Shown: in pieces, positions 25,578-38,721 of the stretch | Layout: each line of letters starts with the position of its first letter | Numbering within the stretch: position 1 is the stretch's first letter | Source of the DNA: Dirofilaria immitis | Taxonomy: Eukaryota; Nematoda; Chromadorea; Rhabditida; Onchocercidae | Reading direction: 5' to 3' | Assembly (NCBI GenBank): GCA_024305405.1 | Contig: JAKNDB010000067.1 | Span: 514,001-578,000, forward strand | Length of the DNA stretch: 64,000 bases | The notes under the pieces: generated by a model | What the model was told of the DNA's origin: nothing | The model's database searches: none | What the model saw: the letters and a program-made list of their open reading frames with translations, nothing else | Position numbers and translations under genes: made by a program

Positions 25578-25843
25578 CTTAGATGGGATTAATTATCTCA
25601 AGTTGATTTAGTATAGAGTAAGATTGTGTAACAAATATAAATTGAAAGCTAAAATTTTGTTGAAACCAGAGGAACATATTAAACATATTTTTTGTTTTTC
25701 TTCTAAGACTAATTTACAGTGAGCAAAAAGAACATCTTGAGAATTAAAATTTCCAGAATGAAAAAGCAGAAGCGTAGAATTTCATAATGTTTCACCATTG
25801 TGTGAACAAAGATTTCACATATAACATTCCTAACAATGCAAAA

Positions 25844-28010
25844 CTAACGACTTTTTCGCTTATGATGTTTCGTTTTTTCATCTTTCTTAGACTTTGACTT
25901 CTTTATTCGCTTCTCTTTCTTCTTTTTTCTTGCTTATTACTTGTTGTTGATAGTAATTGTCTAAAAATGCTGTGTAAGTTCTGCGGTTTAATTTTTTTAA
26001 GCAATGCATTCCCGTAATACATTTTGTTAATCGTAGAATTTGTAGCATTCTTTATTGGATGGCAAAAAAGTACTAACAAAAAAACTGAATAAAAAACAAT
26101 AAAAACTTACTTTGTTAATTTACGTTTTTCTTTTCACTGAGAGTTTTGAAAAATGCTGCCATTTTTTCCTGCTCTGAGCTGGAACCCATATTCTGCAATA
26201 TTTACTCTGTAAGTGATACATATGTATCCACAAAACATTAAACAATAAATTTTTTTCAAGAACAACTTTTTTCATCTTTTACTTCACACTGATCACTAAA
26301 ATCACTTAGTCATTTAATAAATAATATATTCCAGTGCAAGAGATAAACTAGAGTGGAATTATATACAATCGTTCAAAAACATTGGTGAAGACGGTTGTCA
26401 ACTATCTCAAATTCACTTCCGAAATATTGGTGGTCAATTGTTATTTGAAAAAAAAAGACGGATGTAAGATTTTTAAAAAGACTATTTAAAAATAAGTAAT
26501 GTACCATAATGCTTTCCTCAGCACGCATATTCTGGAATACATTGCTTTTCAGGGTCAACCCATGCTCTTCTTTCATATTTTCTGCTAATTGATCGTAGGT
26601 CAATTCTTCCCAGTACTCTTCATTCTCTTCATCATCTGCAGCAGTAACATGCTTCGATGGTCGTATTTTAAGCAATTCTCTTGCTGTTTTTTCGCGCATT
26701 TTTCCTCTGTACGGTCTTTCTGCAGTTGCTTGAACAAATCCGATGGATTGTTTGCATCTAGAAAATGAATCAATAGAAATCTCTGAAATATGGAATCCAT
26801 TTGAAATACATGATACTTATATTAAATAAATTCTGCTGAGTTCTAGCTAGTTTTACATAAAAATTTCGGAAGAATAAATTACCAAGGAATAGACCAAACG
26901 TGTTTATTTCAAGATTCGGCATCTCTAAATCGTTTTCTCACTTGAACTGTTAGAAGAGAGAGGGAGAGAGAGAGAACGAGAAAAAAGGCCACTTATATTT
27001 TTGCATAAAAGCTCCAAAAACAAATTAGAAAAAAATAACTTACATCCAGGGTCTTCAAAGTTTCCACTCATATTGTATAACGGACATTCACGATCTGTGT
27101 TCAAATGGCCCCATGTGTGACATTTCACGCATCGAACATTACGTACTTGTATGCCGAATGGTTGATCAGTTATAGCATCATTGTTTTTCGCCCAACTAAA
27201 TTAAACTGAGAAAAAGTGTTTTATTGAAAAATAACGAAGAAATTACAGCTTCTGTTTTACTAACAGAAAATGACCATATAGAATCAGTAGGAAGGCTAAT
27301 GTATAACGAATTTCATCAGTGTAGAAAGTTTTAGTTATAGCAGTGAAAGAAAAAAATTTCTATAAAATTGTTAAATTAGAGCAAAAGTGAGGATGAACCA
27401 TATAATCCTTTCAATAAGATTTACACGTTTGGATAATTCTCTTCTGTTAACTTATTAATTAAATAGTACATGAACTAAAAATAACTAAATAATACATCGG
27501 TTTCAAAGTTTTTGAGAAACTTACTCTTCTCTTGGTGCATTATATTTTCTTTGCCATTCAAATTTCGGTTCAGGTTTATCCTCTTCTTTTTGTTGATGCC
27601 AGGAGGAGCATCATACATAAATGAAAGACCCATGCGTGCCTTTTCGTCTCCTAGAAGGGCTCTGAAATAAATTCAATGTCATTTACGAAAATATCACAAG
27701 CAACTTCTCAATGATTATTATTTTTCAATTTTGGATATGAATAAAGAAAAAAATCACACTTATTATTGAGTATATCTTGTTCTCGTTCATATGCAACGCG
27801 CAACTCCTCTTGACGTTTCTTCTCCATTTCATCTTTTTGACGTGCTTCCCATACCTAAAAAATAATCAAATATAAAAAAATTTCCCAAAAACATGTGAGT
27901 TACATACTTTTAAAAATAAAATTGTCAAGAAATATATACCTTCTTAATATTCCACCATGCGCTTGGATGAAAATCCTTTTGCTCATAAAATTTTGAAATC
28001 CTTTCCCCAT
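25844..28010 (-). CDS. CIR1: CIR1-like protein (CBF1-interacting corepressor family)
   Basis: Seven exons: 27940-28010, 27760-27854, 27525-27661, 27044-27195, 26505-26757, 26111-26192, 25844-25928. Exons 1, 3, 5 and 6 each lack one base, all in A runs (near 27978, 27589, 26701, 26127). Restored, the protein is 292 residues. It opens [20 protein letters not shown], the Cir_N signature, followed by a basic helix, [18 protein letters not shown], and [12 protein letters not shown]. Next comes [20 protein letters not shown], a C-x2-C-x4-H-x6-C zinc knuckle. After that come an acidic segment (DDEENEEYW), [19 protein letters not shown] and a terminal Lys/Arg/Ser tail. Human CIR1 links the Notch effector CBF1/RBPJ to histone-deacetylase corepressors and is also tied to splicing factors; a nuclear role is expected here. 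The basic tail is shorter than in vertebrates. Exon 7 uses a weak AAG acceptor, so the exact end is less certain. Confidence 0.88.
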
Positions 28011-28050
28011 GATTTCTCTTGACTGTGTTATACGTTACCAACAAAAAAAT

Positions 28051-28069
28051 CTGAATAAATCGAATCCTG
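28051..28069 (-). promoter_or_regulatory. candidate trans-splice acceptors upstream of the CIR1-like gene
   Basis: Two CAG acceptors 16 bases apart (TTTTCAG at about 28067 and ATTCAG at about 28051 on the minus strand) lie 41-57 bases before the ATG, a usual place for spliced-leader addition in nematodes. Confidence 0.4.
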
Positions 28070-28732
28070 AAAATTTAGCTTTCAAACATCATTTGACCTC
28101 AGCAGTAATTCGCACAAAATTTTTAGCGATGCTCTTCACTTATAATCGAACAGATAGAGAGCCTTTCTGTGACTGCTAGAATCTTATTCCATTATCATAC
28201 AAATTTTATTCTGGACTCGCCAATCAAATATAATCTAAGAATTCCTAAATTTGACTAAAGATTTTGAAAAATTTCTATCATATTTCGACAACAAGTTTTT
28301 GATGCAGCTGTTTGCTTTAACATTTTAAGACAATGATCAAGTTCAGAACATATAAATATGGATTATTCGAAGACAAAATATTCAGCAGAAATGAACAAGA
28401 AATATGCTTTGGACAAAAAAACCTTTAAAAACCAAGAAAACAATTGGTTAAAAATATTTTATTTTTACAAACTTAACAAAATATACATAAGCATCGAGAA
28501 TGTGCAAATCCAAGTAAGTAACGATGTCATATAAAATATGATAGAGTATAACTATCAGATTTATAAGACAAAAATAAAAATACTTTCCCCGATATCGAGC
28601 ATATTCAATCGCACAGCTCAGTTAATGATAAGAACAATCGATATCTTTTTATTTTCACTTACTATATTTTTGAAATTATTTAGAAAAATCTCATTTCTAC
28701 AGCTACGATTGAAAACAATCACTATTCACGGT

Positions 28733-28738
28733 TTTATT
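28733..28738 (-). terminator. poly(A) signal AATAAA for WDR12
   Basis: AATAAA on the minus strand, about 50 bases after the WDR12 stop codon. Confidence 0.55.
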
Positions 28739-28788
28739 TCAAGACTATCACTCACTAAACTTGGGAAACATAAAGAGTTAATCAACTT

Positions 28789-31700
28789 TCATATTTTCTT
28801 TCGATACGTTTTTATTGTACAATCCACACCACCACTCACAATTATTTCATTCACTGACCAATCACAACATAATATCCGATCGCTGTGGCCAAGGAGATCG
28901 TACAGTGGAGTTTTGTTACTTCTGTAAATTTTCAGAATTACTTGACACAAATGATTTATTTGAATTTCATTTATTTAGTGATGGCTTATTTCCTTTAATA
29001 TAGAAAAAATTGACCCAGTATTCTACGCAACATTATTATATGCATGTAAGATAAAGCTGCATCTTAAACTACATTATTTATATCAAGAAATAATCGCTAT
29101 CGCCATTCTATAATAAAAACTACAATTATGTTTTTTATGAATTCATCAAAAGCGATTACCTTACATCCCACATTTTTACCGTCTTATCAAAACTGGCAGA
29201 AATAAAGAGATTTTCTTTCATTTTGTTCCAAAAAACTGATGAAATCCAACCGCAATGACCAATAAATGATTGTTTCACAAATGTCCCTTCTAAATTTACA
29301 TCAAAACGCAAAGTATGAATAAGTCGACAATTTCAAAATCCAAATATTAGATTCGAAATTTAAATTTCTGTTGTAATTTAATCAACTTGAGCTAAAAAGT
29401 AAATCAATGTTAAAAGTACCATGACTTCGTGGATCCCATAACCTAATAATCGGATCTACTGAACCGGTTATAAGCATGCCATTTGAAGCGCATGTTGAAA
29501 TGCTTGTAAATGCTTTCTTTGCTGGTAAAGTATTTATCTGACCTGGAAATATAGATTGACATTACATCACTTATAATAATTAAGCGTATGGAACAACTAA
29601 TTAAAAACTTTATCAATTGCTGTATCAATTTTCAGGAGTTTGTTCAAATACAAATTTTATTCGATTATTCACCATATTCAACAATATTCTATAATAATAA
29701 ACTGAAAAAGCAATATCAGATAAAAACATTGTGATAGAAAACTAATGTAACAGCGTGTGCTGACAAATGGTAAGAGAACCATTTTTCGTAAAAAAAATTA
29801 TTATTAATAATGAATTCTATAGATTTATATTGTTAAAATTTACCATTTAAACAAAATATTGTGCTGCACCGTACCTGCTAATTCCAAATCCCAGATGGAT
29901 ATCGTGTGATCCCATGAAACTGTAAATACTTCTTTTGCAGAATTCGGTGACCAGACTGCATCGACAATGGCATCTTTGTGACCAGACAATGTAACCATAG
30001 GAGTCTAGAATATCAACACTTTTAACAAACTTAGATAATAAAACGAAAAGAATCTCTTCGTTTTCCAGAAAACTGACTCCTAAAAGTTTTTAAAAACTAT
30101 TATAACTCAGAATGATGGAATATACCTTAGTGATAACATCAGTCCTTTTCTTCTTGCTCGTTCTACCACTGCTTTCTTTTTCAAAAATAGTGGACGTGTC
30201 ATCTGCATGCAAATAAATTCTTAAAGTGAATGTAGTAAGATTAAAATTCTAGTTCAGTAAACTGAAATTTTGATAAATTCGAAAGAGCAATTCTCCTAAT
30301 CAAGTTGTCGAATTATTATTAACCTTTATCTGTATTCCATACTTTCAACATCTTATCAAAGCCACCTGAGACCACTCGAGTACTATCGGTGTTCACGGCG
30401 ACAGTTTCGATACTCCTTTCGTGACCACGGAGTATACACAATGGCTTTATAAAATGGTCTGATCCATTTATTTCTACATCACTTATTGTCAGAATCTGAT
30501 CATGCCCACCGGTGATAATTCGATTCTCTGAAAAGTTCGGAGTTTGAAATTTGCACAATTTACCGGAGGAAAAATATGTGAATAAGTTCCCAGTACCATT
30601 TCGTAATTGCAATTTTTAGAAAACCACAGAAAATTAAATCAACAGTTAGGGTAAAAAAAATTAATAACTAGTGTAGTACATTCTGCCAGAAGAAACCATA
30701 ATTCCTGAGTGCAATTACCCAATTTTGATGCATTAAATGAACGGTTAACTCGCAACTGAAAATCCCACATTCAGTAACCTTTTTGATCGGGTAAAAATGC
30801 GAGACACTTTATAGCATCTTCATGTAGACGTGATGAAGTTAGTTTTTTCCCACAATGACTCCACAATATGAGTTCACCACCATACGTAGTAGATGCCAAA
30901 CTAAAATAGTGGAAATGATTAAAAGATAAAGATAACGTATGATAATAATTCAGACAGTAGTCTTTCATCAAGTTTATCTATAATATTAATTTAAATACCC
31001 ACAACAGGCTCATCCAATGCATAAGTTTCCAGAACAGAAAACTACTGTAATTTATGCCATATCAGTTAATGCAATGGTATGAAAAACTCACAACTTGTCG
31101 TTGCACCTGATCGCCCCAACCCAGTCAGGCAAAGTAATATCAAAATCGGGTTCTGGTGCCGGTTCTTGCACAATACATTCAATATTGATAACTGATTCCT
31201 GAAAAATAATTCTCATTACAATCCCGGGAATATAGGAACCTTAAATTGATCGACTATACAGTTTCGTAAGTAGCTTGATTCTAGTTATTCACTAATTGAA
31301 ATGAATAAAATGCGAACTTTTCCAGATGTGCACTCTGGATTTTTATCTAAAAATGTAATAAATGGCAATTTAAAAATTTACAACTGGAACGTGATTTTCT
31401 TGGACAAATTCCTCCAAAGTCGTCCGCAAAATAGTAGATGATATGAGAAAATCGAAAACAACTAATTCGGGCTTTTACCTGCAGAAACATATACAGATTA
31501 CTGCATGCTGCAACTCAGTAAGAAAAATACGAGAAAATTTTGCAGAATTTTCATAACTATTTGCTTGACCAGATGCTCTATTTTTCATAATTGTAGAAAT
31601 TCATATCAGTTACGCATCGACACAGTGATATAAAAACAGTTCCCAAAGTTCCGGGATAGGTATAACAACTTAGTAAAATGCCATATAAAAATTACATAAT

Positions 31701-32230
31701 ATATACTATTCATCAAATACTAACTTACATTAATAAGAAACAAATTCTAAGACCAATGAATAGAATTTTCAAGTTTCAAACGTGAAAAGAGAAAAAGCAG
31801 AAAGTCATCGACCAGAAGTATAATTTTTAACATAAAAATAATCAAATACTAACCGGATATACTGTTCAAAGTCTTATTTGCAAGCGCATTTAATTTATTC
31901 ACCGTAATATCAGTCGGAACAGATAAAATATGACTTGGGATATGACGGTAACTGTAAAAATGCACTTCGTAAAAAAAAAAGAAAAATTTGGAAAGCATCT
32001 AAGATAGAAAAGCATTTCACTCTTAAATAAACTGCAAATAATTGTCACTTCTAATCTATTGTTATTAACATATTCCTAACAATAGACGTACGTAGACACG
32101 CAAGGTTAAATAAATTATTATTGTCATAAAAAGATGAAAAATATGATAAATGAATTATAATTTACTTTTCATCATTGGAGTAAAATGAAATCTGATAATG
32201 AAGTTTACTGTCTGTAGTCATATTCTCCAT
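28789..32230 (-). CDS. WDR12: WDR12/YTM1 ribosome-biogenesis WD-repeat protein
   Basis: Eleven exons: 32166-32230, 31854-31951, 31382-31478, 31092-31198, 30779-30900, 30324-30527, 30126-30202, 29875-30004, 29420-29542, 29160-29289, 28789-28921. Only exon 3 lacks a base (near 31466). Restored, the product is 428 residues, close to human WDR12. The N-terminus ([10 protein letters not shown] to VINIECI) is the NLE ubiquitin-like domain that binds the AAA ATPase Midasin/Rea1. Seven WD blades follow ([101 protein letters not shown]). A basic loop with [10 protein letters not shown] between blades 3 and 4 may be a nuclear signal. In the PeBoW complex with PES1 and BOP1 it matures the 60S subunit in the nucleolus. 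The start codon sits 9 bases after a TTTCAG, supporting it. Confidence 0.96.
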
Positions 32231-32239
32231 AAATAAAAC

Positions 32240-32255
32240 CTGAAATACTGAAAAT
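32240..32255 (-). promoter_or_regulatory. likely spliced-leader acceptor of WDR12
   Basis: On the minus strand ATTTTCAGTATTTCAG ends 9 bases before the WDR12 ATG; two acceptors stand in tandem. This spacing is typical of trans-spliced nematode mRNAs and leaves almost no other 5' UTR. Confidence 0.6.
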
Positions 32256-33580
32256 TACAACTTACTCACTCTCTTGAATAAACACATAACTTATTATCCA
32301 ATTTCATCTATGTAAATATAACTTGTTGCTGAAATGAAAGTAACATGATGTAGATAACATATCGAAATAAATACAAGAAGAAAGTGATAACAATTCAATC
32401 CAATTTACTTACTAAAAATGCTTCAGTTTATTTTCCTCGTATATCTAATAACTTCTCTCATAACTTTTCTCAGTTTCTATTACATTAGGACCATTATTTT
32501 TCCACATATCACTTTTCTTAACGAGTAAGACCGTCCCACAATCACACCATAATACCTTATCAACTCATTCATTTCTTGTCCTTAGCTGTCGGTCGTCGAA
32601 GAAATTTATGAAAATTCGCGTCTCACATAGACATACGCAATGCAAATTAATTGTTTCATGATTGATATCTTCAAGAAGCAATCAATGAAAAATTTTGTAA
32701 TTTCTTTCGTTCACGTCATCAACGTGATTTGCGTGATCGGTATAAACAATACATAAAGTTTTATTTGAACAGTAGATTTTATTTTTTTATGAGCTAATCA
32801 TTTCCTCTTTGTTAATTATCACACTCTTCGTAAATGGTTAAAAAGGGAAATTCAATTATATTCTTGTCAAATGAAATCAATGTCACCAGCAAAACCATAT
32901 CAATTCATTATCACGATCATTGATAGTTTTGATGATGAGCAAATTGCACAGATTCGTTGCAAATTCTCGACGAATCAAAAATGCATAAGTCTTTATTTAG
33001 AAAAAAAAGTTTCAGTTGGAGGATGAAGTGGGATGGGCATCTAGACTAAGGAAAGAAAACATGCGTACTTTTGAAATTCTTTGTTAACTTAACAGATTCC
33101 CATACTCTATAATGCTCATTCTCGATTTTTGTTTCTTGAAAAATGACTAAGTGTCGAAGTCAGAAAAATCGATGAACAATAATTCCATAAGAACATTTAA
33201 TAATAGTAGCAGAATTGATAAGATTATTTAATCATTAATGAGGAAGAAAAATAAATTTACTTTTTTCTCATAAATTTTTAGTTGTTTTTTCTTTATTCAT
33301 GATAACTGATAATCTATCATTTACTATCACTATTACATTATTACAGTATTCGTTACTTAATTGTCTATTCATTATTCAATGTTAATTCGATTAGAATTTG
33401 AATTATTTTATTAAATATTTTTAGTTTAGATATATTCTCTTATTTGCATTGCATACTTATTCCTTCATTTCTTTAGAATTTTTTTTTTTGTTGATTTGAA
33501 ACTTCGAGAAATATTATGCTTTTTATATTGTTTTTTTGAAAGATTTCAAATTTAAAAATATATCAAATGATAATAATAAC

Positions 33581-33620
<40 letters not shown>

Positions 33621-34947
33621 GTAATAAATAGATTTCTGTTTATAATCTCGAGAAACCATCTGATTTATTTTTAATTTAATTTATTCAGAATTTTATTTAT
33701 AATTAAATAAATAATAGAAAAGATTTTTTATTTATTGATAAAACTCATACCATTCATTTCTAATCAAATTAAAAATTCTTTTTTTTTTTTTTAGAATTGC
33801 TTCTATTCAAACTATTTTTATTGCTATTATCAAAGCAATAAAAGTAAAATGCGCCATTTCAATATTTGAAATTATCCTTCGCCAGATTTATGATAATAGA
33901 CGAGAACTTGGCTAGAATAGGCCAATTCTCTTATCATATAACTATCTTCGATTATCGATAGCCAATAAAAAAAAAAGTGGAATTTTTTTATTCGTAAATT
34001 GTTATAGTTTTTTTTTTTTTATGGCTATATCAAAATTGTCATCGATCATTGTTGGATAATAGTGATTGATTGATTGATTGATTGCATAAAGATGAATGAC
34101 AGATTTTGTTGGTTAACCATCATTAAAATGGTCGGTAAATTAATTGTGCCAAAAATTATTTCACCCAATCCTCTACTTTCTATTACTATTAAATTTCGAT
34201 CGGTAAAATTGAAGCATAGATGAAATTTATATATATGTATATATTTTTGAACAAAAAAAGAGTCGATGAAAAATAATTCTTATTGAGTTTTGTTTTCATT
34301 TTTAATGATATTATTCTCGATGATAATGATATGATAGTATTGGATGGTAGAAAAGACAAATTGATGGATATTATTGATTTGGAAAATAGTTTTGCTATTT
34401 TTAAAATATATATTTATGAAATATTCTACATGTAGAAAAGTTTAGTTTACCCATGGGAAGAAATAAACTGATAAATGCAATTTGTGCTTTCGTTATTTTT
34501 GATCGAGACATTTGTTTTGTTAGGAAACATACATCATTTTCCTTTATTTTTTTTTTTTTTTTTGACACTTATCTGTCGGATATCAAATAGAAGTGATATC
34601 AGTTTTCATTAGCATGTCATTTATCAATTTTCACAACTGACTTTTTTTTTTTTTTTTTTTTGCTCTATAATTTTATATTTTTGGAATTAATTTGATATAT
34701 ATATATATATTTTTTTGTATAAAATAATATCTAAACATTATCGTCTGATATATTTTAATGATATCTGTAGATTCTAATCATTGCTTCTATCGCTGATAAT
34801 CGAAAAATGATTCAGATTAATTAAAAATTATCAAATTATTTAAAATTATCAAATGATATTTTAGATTCTTCATGAAGTTTCAGGAAGCTTCAAAATAATT
34901 ATGGTATGCCGAATTTTGAAATTTTTTGATTGATTAGTGCCTTCTTC
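32256..34947. other. divergent intergenic region (WDR12 and membrane-protein gene)
   Basis: About 2.7 kb between two gene starts that face away from each other; it should hold both promoters. AT-rich, with T runs at 34548-34564 and 34644-34661, a (GATT)n run at about 34066-34084 and an (AAT)n run. No exon recognised. Confidence 0.5.
33569..33628. repeat. (AAT)n microsatellite
   Basis: AATAAT run with a single AAC interruption. Confidence 0.9.
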
Positions 34948-37361
34948 ATGATGACAATGATCAGAAAAAGTTATACGATACAATTGATATTTTTTTGGTG
35001 GTATTTATTGGTGCAATATATTACAGCATTTTATCGAATATCTCCAGAGAAGCTTATCAGCTTATCATTAGAAGCTTGTTCATATGAAAGACAATCATTT
35101 AATGATAATGTTATGATTGTATGTTCATTTTTTCTTTTAAATCAACTCATATCATTCTTATATGCTTAATAAACAAAAATTTTGGCGTTTTTGTCGTATC
35201 AATTCTATTTTAATTTAATAAATAGAAGAGAATATTGTTGATTTTTTTTTTTTTGCAGTTATTCCCAGAAACAATCCGATCATGTGGATCATTTTATACC
35301 AATAAGATGAAAGATGATTATGATAATGATCTAAAACATGTTACTAGTTTAGAGCCTATTATACAAATTATTTGGCATGAAATGAATAGTCCAAATAGTT
35401 GTAAATTGGAATATAAGGTTAAATTTTAATGTAATTTATAAAAATGAAGTTAACTTTGAAAATTTATCAATTTGATAACTCGCATACATATATATATATA
35501 TTCAATTTATTTTAGATATTAACATAGGTTATCATAAAATATGATAATAATTATTTAAGGGATATCAAAGAAATTATCGAATAACACCTGATCTAGGATA
35601 TTATATTGGATGTCAAAAGCACTTTCACAATACTTATCACAATTAGCTATTCGAAAGATACCACCAATTTGGAATACCACTAATGCAAATTGCCCATTAA
35701 AAAGTTTACCGAAAGATTATGAGGTGATCAACAATATGATATCATTTAAGAATTGCTAAAAGATTATCCTGAAATAGACTGATATTTATTTTATTCAATA
35801 TTCTAAAAGCCAAGATAAGAATAAATAATTTATTTAATAAATTTCTAGACTTATTCGTTTAATTAAATTTAAATTCTAGATTAGATCATGAAATTATACG
35901 GTAAATGGATTGATCATATTTTTAGGATTATTTAGCATGTGATTTTATACATGGGAAATGGTACGAAATACTTTTCAAAAGTATGATACGCTATGAAATT
36001 TATTATAAAAAGTTTACAGAACTTTCTGGTCTAATTATTCTAGCATTTTTTTGATTAGACCTAGTTTTCTGATTAAAACTAATTATACAGAAATCGATTG
36101 GCTTTCAAAACTTATTTCACTAAAAGTCAGGTAAGCTTATCAAAAATTAAATTAAAATTCGAGAAATATTAATTAGTATATATGATTATACTTCTTAATA
36201 TATATATATATATATATACTATCTATCGCCTCTCGAGATTATAAAGTTTGATTGGCCGGATTTTTTTCTCCCGAGACTATGAAGTTTGATTGGCCGGGTT
36301 ATTTCAATGAATTTATGATCGAATAATATCATTTATTTATGAAAATTTAATTCAAAAAAAAGCCACTAGTAATTATAAGATTTGATAAATTTTTGTTGCA
36401 TAAATCAAAAAATAAAAAAAGTTTGACTGTGAAGGAAATTTATTTCTTTTATTATTACCTTTTATTTAGGCCAATAAATTGCGATGATGCGGAATTTTCA
36501 GTAAATATCGATTCAAATTGGTCGCAACCAATTTCGCTTATCATTCATTATCGTATCCGTATCAATAATCATATACATTATATAAGTTTAATAGCTAATC
36601 GAACAGTGGAAGATTGGATGAGTGGTACATTTGTACTGATTCCATCATATGCAATTCATGAAGTTTGTTATCAGGTTTGAATTCAACTCATGAAGTTTGT
36701 TATCAGGTTTAAATTCAACTCATGAAGTTTGTTATCAGGTTTGAATTCAATTCATGAAGTTTGTTATCAGGTTTGAATTAAGTTATTAATTGATTAGTGT
36801 TTTGCTGCAAAACAATGAAAAATATTCAATTTCTTCTTATGACTTTTATCATATATTGCGTTTATAATGATGTCTCAATAAAATTTTAAATTCGAGAAAT
36901 TTCTCTTAGAATTTCGAAAATTTAATAATTTTCATATCTTGCATATATAATATCAAATTAATTCTCAAAAATATCATTGGAAATTAGAAAAAGTTTGTTG
37001 TCGAGATTTAAATTAACTTTAACCCATATTAATTATGATAATCAATAAAGGATAGAATAAATTTAGATTCTAGAATGATCTTGAAGTTTTGAACTTGAAA
37101 CTAAGAAATACCAATAATTTAAGATATTCAAGATTTTTTTTTTTTTATTGAACAAAAGGATTGTATTCACTCTTTGGTTTTTTTTATTTCTTTTAGATGA
37201 GATGGAAATCATATGAGCAACATTTTGAGAATTGTGTTCCGTTTCAAATCAATAAGAAATGCTTCGGAAGCAATGATGCGTATTTGACCATGAATAGGAA
37301 TATCATTATGATATTAATGATTGTTATCAATTTTACTGTGTTATCATTTATTATGATATGA
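34948..37361 (+). CDS. unrecognised cysteine-rich type I membrane protein
   Basis: Seven exons: 34948-35118, 35259-35417, 35560-35723, 35926-36028, 36091-36130, 36470-36674, 37197-37361. Exon 3 lacks one base near 35640. With it restored all junction phases agree and the product is 335 residues. The N-terminus (MMTMIRKSYTIQLIFFWWYL) is a signal peptide. The body has about eleven cysteines, often one per short segment (RSCGSF, NSCKLEY, IGCQKHF, ANCPLKS, LACDFI, INCDDAEF, EVCYQM, ENCVPF, KKCFG), suggesting a disulfide-bonded ectodomain. The last 20 or so residues are hydrophobic (IIMILMIVINFTVLSFIMI), either a membrane span or a GPI signal. Exon 4's donor (TCTG|gtctaa) and the 62-base intron after it are weaker than the rest. 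No family is recognised; a nematode-restricted surface protein is likely. The donor region of exon 6 is tandemly repeated. Confidence 0.68.
36233..36298. repeat. 28-bp direct duplication
   Basis: cgaga-tat-aagtttgattggccgg occurs twice, 38 bp apart, within the intron before exon 6 of the membrane-protein gene. Confidence 0.8.
36655..36778. repeat. 32-bp tandem repeat containing an exon end and splice donor, 4 copies
   Basis: The unit catgaagtttgttatcaggt plus flanking ttgaattcaa is repeated four times. The first copy is the real 3' end of exon 6 with its donor (TATCAG|gtttga); the next three lie in the intron and each carries the same potential donor. Confidence 0.92.
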
Positions 37362-37432
37362 AAAATCTTTTCTTTTTTTTTTTTTTTTTGCTTTACTCAT
37401 TCAATAGGAAAAATTGAACTTTTATAAATCAT

Positions 37433-37438
37433 AATAAA
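37433..37438 (+). terminator. poly(A) signal AATAAA for the membrane-protein gene
   Basis: AATAAA about 70 bases downstream of the stop codon on the plus strand. Confidence 0.5.
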
Positions 37439-37492
37439 TGTTCAAGTAATTAACTAATCAATTTTTTTAATTTAAACCATTCTTTGAGCAAG

Positions 37493-37527
<35 letters not shown>

Positions 37528-37931
37528 ATCGAACATACATCACATCTTATAATATATATTAAGATAAACATCGATTTAAAGCATTCTCTTTTTTTTTTAT
37601 CGAAATTTTTGTCTCGATAAAAAATCGAACTTATCGATTCTCGATAAAAACCAAAATTTTCCTGCCAAAGAAGCATATGATAGAAAATAACAAATCATTT
37701 CCTTTCAACTGAAATTGCTTAAATCTGATTAGCATTTTATTTGCAATGTTATTGTTAGTAGTCAAAATATTGCTTACTAATCATTCCCGAGAATTTTCCC
37801 ATAAAGTCTTTTTCTTCTTAAAAATGATTCATATTACTGTATTGTGCATAATCCATAATTCATATATATATATATATATCAATGAAGCATTGAATTCCGC
37901 TTACAAAACCAATAATCGGCTCCTTTTGATG

Positions 37932-37935
<4 letters not shown>

Positions 37936-37980
<45 letters not shown>
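37936..37980. repeat. (TA)n microsatellite
   Basis: Uninterrupted TA dinucleotide run; a shorter one lies at about 37862-37880. Confidence 0.95.
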
Positions 37981-37982
<2 letters not shown>

Positions 37983-38673
37983 AGATGGTAAATGTAAGTA
38001 AACCTTATTTGTATCAATGATTATAAAAGGCTTTTTAAATGATTTTTTTTTTAAACTATTGATTGTATACATAGTGAATATTTTGTTTGTAAGGAAAAAG
38101 ATAATTTTAAATGAAATATGTTGACTTAAAGCAATATGTAAAAAGAAGACAATTATTGCAAGCAAATCGATGAAAACAAATAAATTCAAGTATATGATAT
38201 ATGACATGCAAAAAAAAAAAAAAAAAGTTGCATATAATAAGAGACGAATAATGAACCGAGATTAAAAATACACCATTATTTTTTTCTTTTAAATTATACT
38301 TTTCATTTCATTCATATTGAAACTTTTTCTACAAAAATTTCCAATCTCTTAGCTCAAAACTCAAAATATGCAAATATCAAAATATATGTTTACAAACAAT
38401 AAAATAATAATAAGAATAATAATAATATATATTCGATTTATTGCTAATAAAATCAATTTCATTAATCGAATACAGTATGCAAAATAAAAGTATAGTGGCA
38501 GTAAAAAATAAATAAATAACATATAGCAACATGAAGCATCCTATTTTATAAACTTCAGGTTAAATACAATTTCGTAGATGTAAACAGTCTACAGTCTTCT
38601 ATCCTTCCTAAAAAATTCCTTTTTCTTATTTTCTAAACTTCAAGTATACAGAATAATTCCTCTAATATCTACA

Positions 38674-38721
38674 AAACTATTCGTGTAAGATAATTTCAAA
38701 CTATTCGTGTAAGATAATTTC
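38674..38721. repeat. 24-bp exact direct duplication
   Basis: aaactattcgtgtaagataa plus tttc is repeated head to tail. Confidence 0.9.

Noticed and set aside
37746..38207. Open frames with poly Tyr-Ile
   Set aside because: Translation of the (TA)n microsatellites.
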